Shown: piece after piece, positions 10,432-19,790 of the stretch
How the letters are laid out: each line of letters starts with the position of its first letter
Numbering within the stretch: position 1 is the first letter of the stretch
Assembly: GCA_035624355.1 (NCBI GenBank)
Contig: DASPRQ010000076.1
Span: forward strand, 26,509 to 90,508
From: Usitatibacter sp035624355
Lineage (GTDB): Bacteria > Pseudomonadota > Gammaproteobacteria > Burkholderiales > Usitatibacteraceae
DNA: 64,000 nucleotides
Direction: 5' to 3'
Program-made: the position numbers and the translations under genes
Notes under the pieces: generated by a model
The model's input: only the letters and a program-made list of their open reading frames with translations
What the model was told of the DNA's origin: nothing
Database searches by the model: none

Positions 10432-11771
10432 AGGTAGTCGGGGATCGCGCAATCCCACCCGAAACGCTCGGCGATGCGCTTGCGCAGGGCGTCGGCGGCG
10501 GCCGGCTCCCCGTGGGTGAGGCAGATGCGGCGCGGCGGCGCGGGCCACCCGGCGAGCCAGTCGAGGATCTCCGCGTAGTCGGCGTGCGCGGACAGCGTCT
10601 CCAGGTTGCGCACCTCCGCGCGGATCGGCACGTAGGCGCCGTGGATCTTCACCTCGGAGGCGCCGTGCACGATCGAGTCGCCGCGCGTGCCGCCCGCCTG
10701 GAAGCCGGTGAAGAGGATCGTGTTGCGCGCATCGGGCGCGAAGCGCTCGAGGTGGTGCAGCACGCGCCCGCCGGTGGCCATGCCGCTGCCCGCGATGATC
10801 ACCATCGGGAAGCTCGACTGGTCGAGCGCGCGCGATTCGTCGGGGGTCGCCACGAAGCGCGCCGCCCCCGCGAGCGCCCGGCATTCCTCGTCGTCCAGGC
10901 GGTGCTCCGCGCGATGGCGGATGTAGACCTCGGTCACGTCGGTCGCCATGGGGCTGTCGACGTAGATCGGGAGCGCCCCGGGGATCGCGCCCTTCGCCTT
11001 GAGGCGCTCGAGGTAGAGCAGCAACGCCTGCGCGCGGCCCACCGCGAAGGCGGGCACCACGACCACGCCGCCGCGTGCCGCCGTGCGCGAGACGATGCCC
11101 GCGATCTCCGCCCCGGTGTCGAGCGGCGGATGGCGGCGGTCGCCGTAGGTGCTCTCGAGCACCAGGAGGTCGGCGCCCTGCGGCGTGGCGGGCGGGCGCA
11201 TGATCGCGTCCTCCGGCCGTCCCAGGTCGCCGGAGAAGACGCAGGTGCGCGCGCCCGAGCGCAGCTCCACGATCGACGCCCCGAGGATGTGGCCCGCCGG
11301 GCTCAGCCGCACGCGCATCCCCCGCGCGGGCTCCCATTCGCGCTCGAAATCGGCCGGGCTGAAAAGGGCGAGCGCGGCTTGCGCGTCCTCTCCGGTGTAG
11401 AGCGGAAGCGCGGGCCGGTGCTTCGAGTAGCCGTAGCGGTTGGCGTGCTCGGCCTGCTCTTCCTGCAGGTGCGCGCTGTCGGGCAGCAGGATGCGGCACA
11501 GGGCGTACGTCGCGTGGCTGCAGTGGATGCGGCCGCGGAACCCGCGCTTCACGAGCAACGGCAGGTAGCCGCTGTGGTCGATGTGCGCGTGGGTGAGGAC
11601 CACGGCGTCGATCCGCGCGGGATCGAACGGCGGCTCGGCCCAGTTGCGCAGGCGCAGCGCCTTGAAGCCCTGGAAGAGCCCGCAGTCGACCATGAGCGAC
11701 GACGAGCCCGCGGTCACGAGATACTTCGATCCCGTGACCGTCCCCGTCGCTCCGAGGAAGCGGACCCTCAC
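10368..11771 (-). CDS. Metallo-beta-lactamase / beta-CASP RNase-like protein
   Basis: 467 residues. The N-terminal metallo-beta-lactamase domain has HAHIDH at 61-66, a further metal ligand His161 in GHILG and Asp182 in SGDLG. The beta-CASP region follows (GSGMATGG), and a late SAHADY completes the RNA-specific metallo-hydrolase signature. Homologues of this class (CPSF73-like, e.g. TTHA0252) are ribonucleases. GTG start at 11771 directly abuts the TAG of phaC, so the two form an operon. The 3' end runs 64 bases into the convergent GGDEF gene. Confidence 0.88.
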   Translation of the reverse strand: MRVRFLGATGTVTGSKYLVTAGSSSLMVDCGLFQGFKALRLRNWAEPPFDPARIDAVVLTHAHIDHSGYLPLLVKRGFRGRIHCSHATYALCRILLPDSAHLQEEQAEHANRYGYSKHRPALPLYTGEDAQAALALFSPADFEREWEPARGMRVRLSPAGHILGASIVELRSGARTCVFSGDLGRPEDAIMRPPATPQGADLLVLESTYGDRRHPPLDTGAEIAGIVSRTAARGGVVVVPAFAVGRAQALLLYLERLKAKGAIPGALPIYVDSPMATDVTEVYIRHRAEHRLDDEECRALAGAARFVATPDESRALDQSSFPMVIIAGSGMATGGRVLHHLERFAPDARNTILFTGFQAGGTRGDSIVHGASEVKIHGAYVPIRAEVRNLETLSAHADYAEILDWLAGWPAPPRRICLTHGEPAAADALRKRIAERFGWDCAIPDYLQAVDVGSSSSVEASAPGPST

Positions 11772-13640
11772 CTACTCCTCGAGCACGTAGGTGCCCGGAG
11801 CCGCGCAGAGCGCCGCGTACGGCCCGCGCGGCGCGCCGAGCGGCGGCGGCGTCCGCGGCCGCGCCGAGCGGCGCGCGAGCCAGCGCTGCCACTCGGGCCA
11901 CCACGAGCCCGGGAGCGCCGGCGCATCGGCCACCCAGGCGTCGGGGTCGCGGTACGGCTCGTCGGCGCGCCGCTCGAGCAGGCGGTAATGCCGTTCCGGC
12001 CCCGGGCCGGGCGGCGAGACGATGCCGACGTTGTGGCCGCCGCTCGCGAGGAGGAAGGTCACGTCCGTGTCGGTGAGCGCGTGGATCTTGAACACCGAGC
12101 GCCACGGCGCCACGTGGTCGCGCTCCGTGGCGACCACGAACATCGGCACGCGGATGTCGCCCAGCGCGACGGGCCGTCCCCCCGCGCTCCAGCGCTCCTC
12201 GGCGAGGTCGTTGTCGAGGAAGAGCCGGCGCAGGTACTCCGCGTGCATGCGGTAGGGCATGCGCGTGCCGTCGGCGTTCCAGGCCGCGAGGTCGGTCATG
12301 GGCGCGCGCTCGCCCATGAGGTACTCGTGCACGACCCGAGACCAGATGAGGTCGTTGGAGCGCAGCATCTGGAAAGCGCCCGCCATCTGCCGCACGTCGA
12401 GGAAGCCCTGCTCCCACATGCTGTCCTCGAGGAACGCGAGCTGGCTCTCGTTCACGAAGAGCATCAGCTCGCCCGCCTCGGTGAAGTCGGTCTGGGCCGC
12501 GAAGAGCGTGAGGGAAGCGAGCCGGCGGTCGCCGTCGCGGGCCATCGCCGCCGCGGCGATCGCCGCGAGCGTGCCGCCGATGCAGTAGCCGGCGAGGTGC
12601 ACGCGCGGCGCGCGCGTGACCGCGCCGATCGCCTCCAGCGCCGCCATCACGCCGAGCGTGCGGTAGTCGTCGAAGGCGAGGTCCCGGTCGTCGGGCCCCG
12701 GGTTCTTCCACGAGATCATGAACACCGTGTGGCCCGAGGCGACGAGGTAGCGCACGAGCGAGTTGGCCGGGGACAGGTCGAGGACGTAGTACTTCATGAT
12801 CCACGCCGGCACCACGAGGATCGGCTCCGGATGCACCGCGCGCGTCGCGGGCGAGTACTGGATCAGCTCGATCAGCCGGTTGCGGAACACGACCTTGCCC
12901 GGCGTCACGGCGACCTCGCGCCCGGGGCGGAAGCGCTCCGCCCCCACGGGGCGGCGGCCCGCGACGGCCCGCTCCCAGTCCTCCATGAAATTGCGCGCGC
13001 CCTCGGCGAAGTTGAGCCCGCCGGTGCGCACGGCGCGCTCGGTCACCACCGGATTGGTGAGCGGGAAGTTCGACGGCGAGGCCATGTCGAGCAGCTGGCG
13101 CGTCACGAAGGCGGTCATCTCCTCGTCGCGGGCGCTCACGCCGCGCACGCCCGTGGCCGCGTTGTGCCACCACTGCTGGGTGAGCAGGAACGCCTGCTGG
13201 ACGAGGTTGTACGGCCACGCCTGCCACGCCGGCGCCGCGAAGCGCCGGTCCTGCGGCAGGGGCTCGATGCACGGCTCGCAGCTGCCGCCGGCGGCCGCGG
13301 CCCGCGCGGCGTAATTCGCGAACCGGATGGTCTTGCGCAGCGCCTTCTGCGCGAGCTGCACCTGCTTGCCCGGCGAGAATGCGAGGTGGGCGGCCCAGTC
13401 GAGGTACGCGCCGCCGATCGCCATCGGCGACAGACCCGCCGTGAAGCGCGCCGTGGCGGCGTGCACCGCGCGGTCGATGATGTCGGCGAGCGCCGTGGAC
13501 GCGTAGGAGTCGCGGTCGAAGCTCGCCGGCAGGGGCGGCGGAGCCAGCGCGCGCGGCAGGGCCGGAGGCGCGAGCGGACCGGGCAGGAGCGCGGGGACCC
13601 GGGCCGCGGCCGGAGCCTTCGAGCGGGGATGGGAGGCCAT
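11772..13640 (-). CDS. phaC: Poly(3-hydroxyalkanoate) synthase
   Basis: 622 residues, as expected for a class I PHA synthase. The lipase-like box is GYCIGG (351-356) with nucleophile Cys353; the Asp (ERDHVAPW) and His (SGGHNVGI) of the triad follow. An N-terminal Ala/Pro-rich extension of about 40 residues is present. It polymerises hydroxyacyl-CoA into storage polyester granules. It has no clear ribosome-binding site and its ATG sits where transcription is predicted to start from the Anr promoter. It is co-transcribed with the beta-CASP protein. No phaA, phaB or phasin gene is nearby, so this is likely a dedicated extra copy. Confidence 0.93.
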   Translation of the reverse strand: MASHPRSKAPAAARVPALLPGPLAPPALPRALAPPPLPASFDRDSYASTALADIIDRAVHAATARFTAGLSPMAIGGAYLDWAAHLAFSPGKQVQLAQKALRKTIRFANYAARAAAAGGSCEPCIEPLPQDRRFAAPAWQAWPYNLVQQAFLLTQQWWHNAATGVRGVSARDEEMTAFVTRQLLDMASPSNFPLTNPVVTERAVRTGGLNFAEGARNFMEDWERAVAGRRPVGAERFRPGREVAVTPGKVVFRNRLIELIQYSPATRAVHPEPILVVPAWIMKYYVLDLSPANSLVRYLVASGHTVFMISWKNPGPDDRDLAFDDYRTLGVMAALEAIGAVTRAPRVHLAGYCIGGTLAAIAAAAMARDGDRRLASLTLFAAQTDFTEAGELMLFVNESQLAFLEDSMWEQGFLDVRQMAGAFQMLRSNDLIWSRVVHEYLMGERAPMTDLAAWNADGTRMPYRMHAEYLRRLFLDNDLAEERWSAGGRPVALGDIRVPMFVVATERDHVAPWRSVFKIHALTDTDVTFLLASGGHNVGIVSPPGPGPERHYRLLERRADEPYRDPDAWVADAPALPGSWWPEWQRWLARRSARPRTPPPLGAPRGPYAALCAAPGTYVLEE

Positions 13641-13646
13641 GGGACG

Positions 13647-13714
13647 ATTCTCGGCCCGCGCCGCGGCGGGCGTTTGACTGCGGTCAACGCCCCGGTCGCG
13701 GCCCCGGGTACGAT
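13647..13714. promoter_or_regulatory. Symmetric bidirectional Anr/FNR promoter, phaC and paaK-like gene
   Basis: The palindrome TTGACTGCGGTCAA at 13674-13687 is centred exactly 40.5 bp from both divergent start codons (13640 minus, 13721 plus). Minus -10: GAGAAT (13652-13647); plus -10: TACGAT (13709-13714); both centres are 31 bp from the box centre. Transcription would begin at the ATG on both sides, giving leaderless mRNAs, and neither gene has a recognisable Shine-Dalgarno sequence. Confidence 0.75.
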
Positions 13715-13720
13715 CCGTCG

Positions 13721-15175
13721 ATGAAAGGTCTCGCGCCCACGCCGCCGCTGCCCGGCCACTCCCTCGACCCCCTCGAGACCACGCTCGGCTTCTGGAAGTA
13801 CTGCGCGAGCCTTGCCGAGATCTGGTGGTCCCGGCACGGCGGCGTCCAACCCGCGCAGATGGCGGCGCAGCGCCTGCGCGCCCTGCTCGCCTTCGCGCGC
13901 GAGGCCTCGCCCTGGTACCGCCGGCGCTACGCGGGGCTGCCGCGCGAGGTGAGCTCGCTCGAGTCGATCCCGCCCACCACGCGCGCCGAGCTCATGGCGC
14001 ATTTCGACGAGGCGTGCACCGACCCGCGCGTGCGGCGCGCCGACGTGGAGCGTTTCGTCGCCGACCGCAGGCGCGTGGGCGAGCTCTTCCTCGGGCGCTA
14101 CCGCGTCTGGAAGAGCTCCGGAACGGGCGGCGAGCCCGGCCTGTTCGTGCAGGACCCCGAGGCGGTCGCGGTCTACGAGGCGCTCGTGGCGATGCAGCTC
14201 GCGGCCGCGAGCCTCGATCCGGCGCGGCTCGTGGCGGGCGGCGGGCGCGCCGCGCTCGTGGTGGCCACCGGGGACCACTACGCGAGCATCACGAGCTGGG
14301 AACATCTGCGGCGTATCTTCCCGGGCATGGCCGCGCGCAGCTACTCCGTCCTGGAGCCCCTCGATCGCCTCGTCGCGGAGCTCAACGAGTTCCAGCCCGC
14401 CTTCCTCGCGAGCTACCCCTCGGTGCTCGCCCTCCTCGCGGCCGAGCGGCGCGCGGGGCGGTTGCGCATCGCGCCCGCCCTCGCGTGGTCGGGCGGCGAG
14501 ACCCTCGCTCCCGCGGCGCACGCCTCCCTCGAGGCCGCGCTCGGCTGCCCGGTGGTGAACGAGTACGGCGCCTCGGAGTGCCTCGCGATCGCCTACAGCT
14601 GCCCGGAAGGGTGGCTGCACCTCAACGCCGACTGGGTGATCCTCGAGCCGGTGGAGGCCGACGGCCGCCCCACGCCGCCCGGCGCGACCTCGCACACGGT
14701 GCTCGTCACCAACCTCGCCAACCGGGTGCAACCCGTGATCCGCTACGACCTGGGCGACCGGGTGACTCGCGCCCCGGGCCCGTGCGCGTGCGGAAACCCC
14801 GCTCCGGCGATCCGCGTGGAAGGCCGCGCGGCCACGGCCGTCGCCCTGCGCGATGCCCGCGGCGCGACGGTGCGCCTCGCGCCGCTCGCGCTCGAGACCG
14901 CCGTCGAGCAGGCGACGGGCGCGCTGCGCTTCCAGATCGCGCAGACGGCGCCCGACCGGCTGGTCGTGCGCCTCGACGCGCTCGGGGGCGCCGCCCCGCG
15001 CGCGGCCGCGGGAAGGGCCGCCGCGCGGGCGCTGCGCGAATACCTCGGCGCGCAGTCGCTGGCGAACGTGCACGTGGCGCTCGGGCGGGAGCCCCCACGC
15101 CCCGATCCGCGCAGCGGCAAGCTGAAGAGCGTCGTCGTCGAGGAGCCATGCCGCACGAGAGCCCCGGCGGCCTGA
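13721..15175 (+). CDS. PaaK-like AMP-binding CoA ligase family protein
   Basis: 484 residues of the phenylacetate-CoA ligase/adenylate-forming superfamily. A phosphate-binding loop SSGTGGEPG is near residue 130, the NEYGASE segment near 280 is the A5-type motif, and YDLGDR is near 345. The C-terminal part includes a four-cysteine-poor CACG segment and ends with the family KLKSV stretch. The acyl or aryl substrate is unknown. It overlaps the downstream ATPase start by 28 bases and shares the bidirectional Anr promoter with phaC. Similar proteins are often found in low-oxygen stress loci without aromatic degradation genes, so a catabolic role should not be assumed. Confidence 0.8.
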   Translation: MKGLAPTPPLPGHSLDPLETTLGFWKYCASLAEIWWSRHGGVQPAQMAAQRLRALLAFAREASPWYRRRYAGLPREVSSLESIPPTTRAELMAHFDEACTDPRVRRADVERFVADRRRVGELFLGRYRVWKSSGTGGEPGLFVQDPEAVAVYEALVAMQLAAASLDPARLVAGGGRAALVVATGDHYASITSWEHLRRIFPGMAARSYSVLEPLDRLVAELNEFQPAFLASYPSVLALLAAERRAGRLRIAPALAWSGGETLAPAAHASLEAALGCPVVNEYGASECLAIAYSCPEGWLHLNADWVILEPVEADGRPTPPGATSHTVLVTNLANRVQPVIRYDLGDRVTRAPGPCACGNPAPAIRVEGRAATAVALRDARGATVRLAPLALETAVEQATGALRFQIAQTAPDRLVVRLDALGGAAPRAAAGRAAARALREYLGAQSLANVHVALGREPPRPDPRSGKLKSVVVEEPCRTRAPAA

Positions 15176-17637
15176 GCGGCGGGGAGGAAGGGGGCCTCGC
15201 CGGGCTCAGCACCGCCGAGGCGCGCCGGCTCGCGCGGGTGCACGGCGCGAACGAGCTGCATCCGCGAGCGCGCCGCACGATCGTCGCGGACCTCCTGCGC
15301 CGCTTCCGCAGCCCGCTCATCCTGATCCTCATCGTCGCGAGCGCGATCTCGGCGTTCACGGGCGATGCCGCGAGCTTCGCGATCATCGTGACGATGGTGC
15401 TGCTGAGCGTCGTCATCGACTTCGTGCAGGAGCACCGCGCGGGACACGCCGCCGAGGCGCTCATCCGCCGCGTCCAGGTGCACGCCAGCGTCGTGCGCGA
15501 CGGCCGGCTGGTGTCGCTCCCGGTCAACCGCCTCGTTCCGGGCGACGTGGTGCGCCTCGCGGCCGGCTCCGTCATCCCGGGTGACGGGCGGCTCCTGGAG
15601 GCGAACGGCCTGCACGTGAACGAGGCGCTGCTCACGGGCGAGCCGTTTCCCGTGGAGAAGCGGGTCGCGGCGCTCCACGGCCATGCCGCCGACGACATGT
15701 TCATGGGAACCTCGGTGGTGAGCGGCACGGCGACGATGCGGATCACGCGCACCGGTACGGCGACGGAGGTGGGCAAGATCGCGCGCACCCTCGCCGCCGA
15801 GCCGCCCCCCACCGAATTCGAGCGGGGCCTGCGCGCATTCGGCATGCTGATCATGCGCATCACCGCGTTCCTCGTGCTGTTCGTGCTGCTCGTGAACACC
15901 GCGGCGCACCGGCCGCTGCTCGAGTCGTTCGTCTTCGCGGTGGCGCTCGCCGTGGGCCTCACGCCCGAGCTCCTGCCGATGATCTTCACGGTGACGCTCT
16001 CGCGCGGCGCGCTGCGGCTTTCCGCCGAGCAGGTGATCGTGAAGCGCCTCGCGGCGATCGAGGGGCTCGGCAGCATGGACGTGCTGTGCACCGACAAGAC
16101 GGGCACGCTCACGCAGGCGCGCATCCGCCTGGAGCGCGTCGTGGACCTCGACGGCCGCGAAAGCGAGCCGGCGCGCATCCGTGCGAGCCTCAACAGCGCC
16201 TTCCAGGCCGGGATCCGCACGCCGCTCGACGAAGCCCTGCTCGCGCCGGCGCCCGACACGCAGGGGTGGACCAAGCTCGCCGAGGTGCCGTTCGATTTCG
16301 AGCGGCGCCGCGTGGCGGTGCTCCTGCGCCGGGGAACGCACCGCGTGCTGCTCGTGAAGGGCGCCCCCGAGGAGCTGCTCAAGCTGTGCACCGGCTACGC
16401 GACGCACGGTGGCACGACGCGCCCGCTCGACGACGAGGCGCGCGGGCGCGCGGCGGACGCGCTGGAGAAGCTGGGCGAGGCGGGGCTGCGCGTGCTCGCC
16501 GTGGCGCATCGCGAGCTCACCCGCGACCATGCCTCCGCGCACGACGAGCACGGCCTCACCCTCGACGGATTCGCCGCGTTCGCCGACCCGCCCAAGGCGG
16601 GCGCCGGCGAGGCGCTCGCCGCGCTCGCCGCGAGCGGCGTCGCGGTGAAGATCGTCACGGGGGATGGCGCGCCGGTCACGCGGCATCTGTGCGCCTCGCT
16701 CGGCGTCGAGATGAAGGGCGTGCTGACGGGCCCCGAGATCCAGCGCATGGACGACTCGGCGCTCGCGGCGCGCGCCCAGTCGACGACCCTCTTCTGCCGC
16801 GTGAATCCGGCGCAGAAGACGCGCATCGTCGCGGCGCTGCGCGCGCGCGGCCACGTGGTCGGGTTCCTCGGCGACGGAATCAACGACGCCCCCGCCCTGC
16901 ACCGCGCCGACGTGAGCCTCTCGGTCGCGAACGCCGTGGACGTGGCGCGCGAGGCCGCGGACCTCATCCTCCTCAAGCGCGACCTGGGGGTGCTGCACCG
17001 CGGCGTGATCGAAGGGCGGCGCACCTTCGTGAACATGCGCAAGTACGTGCTGATGGGGACGAGCTCCAACTTCGGCAACATGTTCAGCATGGCGGGCGCC
17101 TCGGTCTTCCTGCCCTTCCTGCCGCTGCTGCCCGCGCAGATCCTGCTGAACAACCTGCTTTACGACGTCTCCGAGATCCCGATCCCGCTCGACCGCGCCG
17201 ACCCCGCGGAGACCGCCCGTCCCCAGAAATGGGACATGCGCCTGGTGCGCGACTTCATGTGGGTGATGGGGCCCGTGAGCTCGCTCTTCGACTTCCTCAC
17301 GTTCTACGTGCTCCTCGCCGTGCTGCGCGCCGACCCGGCGCTCTTCCGCACCGGCTGGTTCGTGGAATCCCTCGCCACGCAGGTGCTCGTGATCTTCGTG
17401 ATCCGCACCCGCGGGAGCGCGCTCGCGAGCGCCCCGGCCGCGGCGCTCGCGGCCGTCTCGCTCGCCGTGGTGGCCGCCGCCATCGCCCTGCCTTTCACGC
17501 CCGCGGCGCCCCTCCTGGGATTCGTCGCGCCGCCGCCCGTGTTCTTCGCCGTGCTGGGGGGGCTCGTGGGCGCCTACCTGTTGCTCGCCGAGGCGGTGAA
17601 GCGCGCCTTCTATGCCCGCTTCGGGGGCCGGTTTTGA
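15148..17637 (+). CDS. P-type cation ATPase, Mg-transporter (MgtA/MgtB) type
   Basis: 829 residues. The cation-transporter N-terminal domain (LSTAEARRLARVHGANEL) is followed by the actuator segment LLTGEPFPVEK, the phosphorylation motif CTDKTGTLT with Asp316, the nucleotide-binding KGAPEELL and the hinge GDGINDAP. About ten transmembrane helices include VGLTPELLPMI, the P3B-type membrane motif of MgtA-like pumps. Mg2+ or another divalent ion is the likely substrate. It starts inside the 3' end of the ligase gene. Its stop codon overlaps the next Anr box. Confidence 0.88.
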   Translation: MPHESPGGLSGGEEGGLAGLSTAEARRLARVHGANELHPRARRTIVADLLRRFRSPLILILIVASAISAFTGDAASFAIIVTMVLLSVVIDFVQEHRAGHAAEALIRRVQVHASVVRDGRLVSLPVNRLVPGDVVRLAAGSVIPGDGRLLEANGLHVNEALLTGEPFPVEKRVAALHGHAADDMFMGTSVVSGTATMRITRTGTATEVGKIARTLAAEPPPTEFERGLRAFGMLIMRITAFLVLFVLLVNTAAHRPLLESFVFAVALAVGLTPELLPMIFTVTLSRGALRLSAEQVIVKRLAAIEGLGSMDVLCTDKTGTLTQARIRLERVVDLDGRESEPARIRASLNSAFQAGIRTPLDEALLAPAPDTQGWTKLAEVPFDFERRRVAVLLRRGTHRVLLVKGAPEELLKLCTGYATHGGTTRPLDDEARGRAADALEKLGEAGLRVLAVAHRELTRDHASAHDEHGLTLDGFAAFADPPKAGAGEALAALAASGVAVKIVTGDGAPVTRHLCASLGVEMKGVLTGPEIQRMDDSALAARAQSTTLFCRVNPAQKTRIVAALRARGHVVGFLGDGINDAPALHRADVSLSVANAVDVAREAADLILLKRDLGVLHRGVIEGRRTFVNMRKYVLMGTSSNFGNMFSMAGASVFLPFLPLLPAQILLNNLLYDVSEIPIPLDRADPAETARPQKWDMRLVRDFMWVMGPVSSLFDFLTFYVLLAVLRADPALFRTGWFVESLATQVLVIFVIRTRGSALASAPAAALAAVSLAVVAAAIALPFTPAAPLLGFVAPPPVFFAVLGGLVGAYLLLAEAVKRAFYARFGGRF

Positions 17638-17674
17638 CCGCGGTCAAGGGGGTCCGCGGCCGTCCGACTATCCT
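17634..17674 (+). promoter_or_regulatory. Anr/FNR promoter of hsp20-nitroreductase
   Basis: Palindrome TTGACCGCGGTCAA at 17634-17647 overlaps the stop codon of the upstream ATPase. TATCCT at 17669-17674 is the -10 candidate, centre 31 bp downstream of the box centre. Transcription is predicted near 17681, giving a 45-nt leader that contains AAGGAG before the hsp20 ATG. Confidence 0.8.
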
Positions 17675-17725
17675 TGAAGACGATCGCCGCCGCTTCTCCC
17701 GGCGGCCGCTTCCAAGGAGCAAACC

Positions 17726-18175
17726 ATGGCCAACATCACCACTCGCAACGATCCGTACCAGGAGATCGCGCGCTTCGACCCGTTCCGCGATTTCGAGAGC
17801 TTCTTCGGCCTCCCCCGCCTGCGCCGCTGGCTCACGGAAGTTCCCACCGAGCCCACGATCAAGCTCGACGTCACCGAGGACGACAAGGCGTTCCACGTGA
17901 AGGCCGAGATGCCCGGCGTCAAGAAGGAGGACATCAACGTCGAGATCGAGGGCAACCAGGTCTCGCTCACGGCCGAGGTGAAGCGCGAGACCGAGGAGAA
18001 GAAGGGCGAGACCGTCGTGCACAGCGAGCGCTACTACGGCAAGCAGTACCGCAGCTTCACGCTGGGCAAGGAGATCGACCGCAAGAAGGCCGAGGCGAAG
18101 TTCGAGAACGGCGTTCTCGAGCTCACGCTCCCCAAGGACGGGGGCACGACCACGCAGCGGATCGCCGTCCAGTAA
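17726..18175 (+). CDS. Small heat-shock protein Hsp20 (alpha-crystallin family)
   Basis: 149 residues. A short N-terminal arm (DPFRDFESFFGLPRL) precedes the alpha-crystallin domain of about 90 residues, which contains the conserved FENGVLELTLPK segment. There is no C-terminal IxI anchor in canonical form, only RIAVQ. It binds unfolding proteins without ATP. It heads an operon with the nitroreductase gene two bases downstream and follows an Anr promoter with a good leader and AAGGAG. Confidence 0.95.
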   Translation: MANITTRNDPYQEIARFDPFRDFESFFGLPRLRRWLTEVPTEPTIKLDVTEDDKAFHVKAEMPGVKKEDINVEIEGNQVSLTAEVKRETEEKKGETVVHSERYYGKQYRSFTLGKEIDRKKAEAKFENGVLELTLPKDGGTTTQRIAVQ

Positions 18176-18177
18176 GC

Positions 18178-18768
18178 GTGGCCGATTGGCCTTCGGGCGG
18201 CGTCGTCGCCCTGCCCCCGGCGCGCCTCGATCCGGGGGCGAGTCTGGGGCAGGCCCTCGAGCGCCGGCGGAGCATGCGCGAGTTCTCTCCGCGCGAGCTG
18301 GACCTAGCCGCACTCTCGGCGCTGCTGTGGTCCGCGTGCGGCGTGAACCGGCCCGAGTCGGCCCACCGCACCGCGCCCTCGGCGCGCAACTGGCAGGAGA
18401 TCGACGTCTACGTGGTCACCGCCGCCGGCGTCGCGCTCTACGACCCGGCCAGGAACGAGTTGCGGCCCGTGGCCCAGGGCGACCACCGGGCCGCCACGGG
18501 TCTGCAGGACTTCGTGGCCCATGCGCCGGTGAATCTCGTGTACGTGGCCGATTTCGCGCGCATGCCCGACGCCCCGACCGACGCCCGGGCGCTCTATTCG
18601 GCCATCGACACCGGCACGATCGCGCAAAACGTGTACCTGCACTGCGCCGCGGCGGGCCTCGGCTGCGTGATCCGGGGCCTGGTCGACCGCGACGCGCTCG
18701 CGCCCGTGCTGCACCTGCGGCCCGCGCAGCGCGTGATCGCGGCGCAGTCGGTGGGCTATCCGACCTGA
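18178..18768 (+). CDS. Nitroreductase family protein
   Basis: 196 residues. An N-terminal RRSMREFSPREL matches the FMN phosphate-binding segment of nitroreductases, and the C-terminal half has NVYLHCAAAGLGCVIRG. The whole resembles the compact SagB/nitroreductase-fold proteins that use FMN and NAD(P)H. GTG start two bases after hsp20 is chosen because the homologous core begins immediately. The 3' end overlaps the convergent usp gene by 13 bases. The physiological substrate is unknown. Confidence 0.85.
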   Translation: MADWPSGGVVALPPARLDPGASLGQALERRRSMREFSPRELDLAALSALLWSACGVNRPESAHRTAPSARNWQEIDVYVVTAAGVALYDPARNELRPVAQGDHRAATGLQDFVAHAPVNLVYVADFARMPDAPTDARALYSAIDTGTIAQNVYLHCAAAGLGCVIRGLVDRDALAPVLHLRPAQRVIAAQSVGYPT

Positions 18769-19235
18769 GGCGCGGCACCCGGAGCGCGGGGCGCGTGGTG
18801 CACGAGCACGGGGATGTCGCCCAGCGTCATCACCTTGATGGTCTCGCTCGCGAGGAGGACGCCTTCGCTGCCCTTGCGGCCGTGGGGCGCCATCATGATC
18901 AGGTCGCAGCCGCGCGCGCGCGCCTCGACGACGATCTCGGCGTGGGGCGACTCGCCGCGCACGAGCGCCGCGTCGCACGGCACGCCGGCCCGGCGCGCGT
19001 AGCCGCACGCCGTTTCCAGGTACTCCCGCCCGCGGCTTTCGAGCACCTTCTCGAGGTGCTCCTCGAACCTCTCGTCGTCGTGGCCCCACGCGTCCAGGCC
19101 CGAGGTGATCGGCTCCGGCAGGACGTGCAGCACGGTCACGCGCGCGCCGAGCGCCTTCGCCATGCGCACCGCCGACGCGGCCGTCTCCTCCGAAAGGCGC
19201 GATCCGTCCACGGGAACGAGGATGTGCTTGTACAT
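18756..19235 (-). CDS. Universal stress protein
   Basis: 159 residues with the Usp start MYKHILVPVDGS and the C-terminal ATP-binding segment read as MAPHGRKGSEGVLLAS (G-2x-G-9x-G-S/T type, the final residue followed by E-T). It probably binds ATP and acts as a homodimer in the cytoplasm during anoxia. It lies five bases behind the CBS-domain gene and would share its promoter. Confidence 0.92.
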   Translation of the reverse strand: MYKHILVPVDGSRLSEETAASAVRMAKALGARVTVLHVLPEPITSGLDAWGHDDERFEEHLEKVLESRGREYLETACGYARRAGVPCDAALVRGESPHAEIVVEARARGCDLIMMAPHGRKGSEGVLLASETIKVMTLGDIPVLVHHAPRAPGAAPQVG

Positions 19236-19240
19236 GGCCG

Positions 19241-19687
19241 CTACGCCCGCCGCCAGCTCTCGAGGGCGCGCCCGCTGGTGATCGCCTGCACGACGTCGAC
19301 CAGCGCGTTGGTGCCCACCTCGAGCAGGTCGTCGAGCGTGACGATGCCCACCAGCGCGCCCGCGGCGTCCACCACGGGAAGCCGGCGCACCGCCCGGCGC
19401 CGCAGCGTCTTGAGCGAGGCGAGCGCGTCGTCGTCCTCCCGGGCGACCACGAGGGTGCGCCCCATGATCTCGCCCACGGTGAGGGTGGCCGGATCGAGGC
19501 CCGCGGCGACGACCTCCACCACGATGTCGCGGTCGGTGACGATGCCCACGGGCCGCGACGGGTCGGCGTCGTCCACGACGACGATGCTGCCCACGTGCCC
19601 CTCGCGCATGAGCTTGGAGGCCTCGGCGAGGGTCCCCGAAGCCCTGATGGCGATCACGTCGCGCTTGCAGACATCCCCGGTCTTCAT
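19241..19687 (-). CDS. CBS-domain pair protein
   Basis: 148 residues made of two tandem CBS motifs (about 8-65 and 75-133), each with the GIVTxxD/L strand (VGIVTDRDIV and VGIVTLDDLL). Stand-alone CBS pairs bind adenine nucleotides or related ligands and regulate partner proteins. It is the first gene of an operon with usp. The upstream promoter has an Anr-like half-perfect palindrome. Confidence 0.92.
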   Translation of the reverse strand: MKTGDVCKRDVIAIRASGTLAEASKLMREGHVGSIVVVDDADPSRPVGIVTDRDIVVEVVAAGLDPATLTVGEIMGRTLVVAREDDDALASLKTLRRRAVRRLPVVDAAGALVGIVTLDDLLEVGTNALVDVVQAITSGRALESWRRA

Positions 19688-19716
19688 CGGCGGTCCCGCG
19701 GAGCGAATCCGCCTCC

Positions 19717-19757
19717 ATTGTCGCGGCTGCCGGGCGGCCCGGATTGATGGCGGTCAA
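19717..19757. promoter_or_regulatory. Anr/FNR promoter of CBS-usp, shared with divergent kinase-like gene
   Basis: TTGATGGCGGTCAA at 19744-19757. Minus-strand -10 GACAAT (19722-19717) is centred 31 bp from the box centre, giving a 23-nt leader for the CBS gene. On the plus side the ATG at 19791 is 40.5 bp from the box centre, the leaderless geometry, but the -10 there (GAGCCT) is poor. Confidence 0.75.
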
Positions 19758-19790
19758 ACGCGCCCGCGGGGGCTGTGCGAGCCTCGGGCC

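Noticed and set aside
9243..13724. Very long open frames on the strand opposite to or shifted from phaC and the nuclease (over 1300 codons)
   Set aside because: They are shadows caused by extreme G+C content: composition is Arg/Ala/His-rich, no domain is readable, and they cover convincing genes in the true frames.
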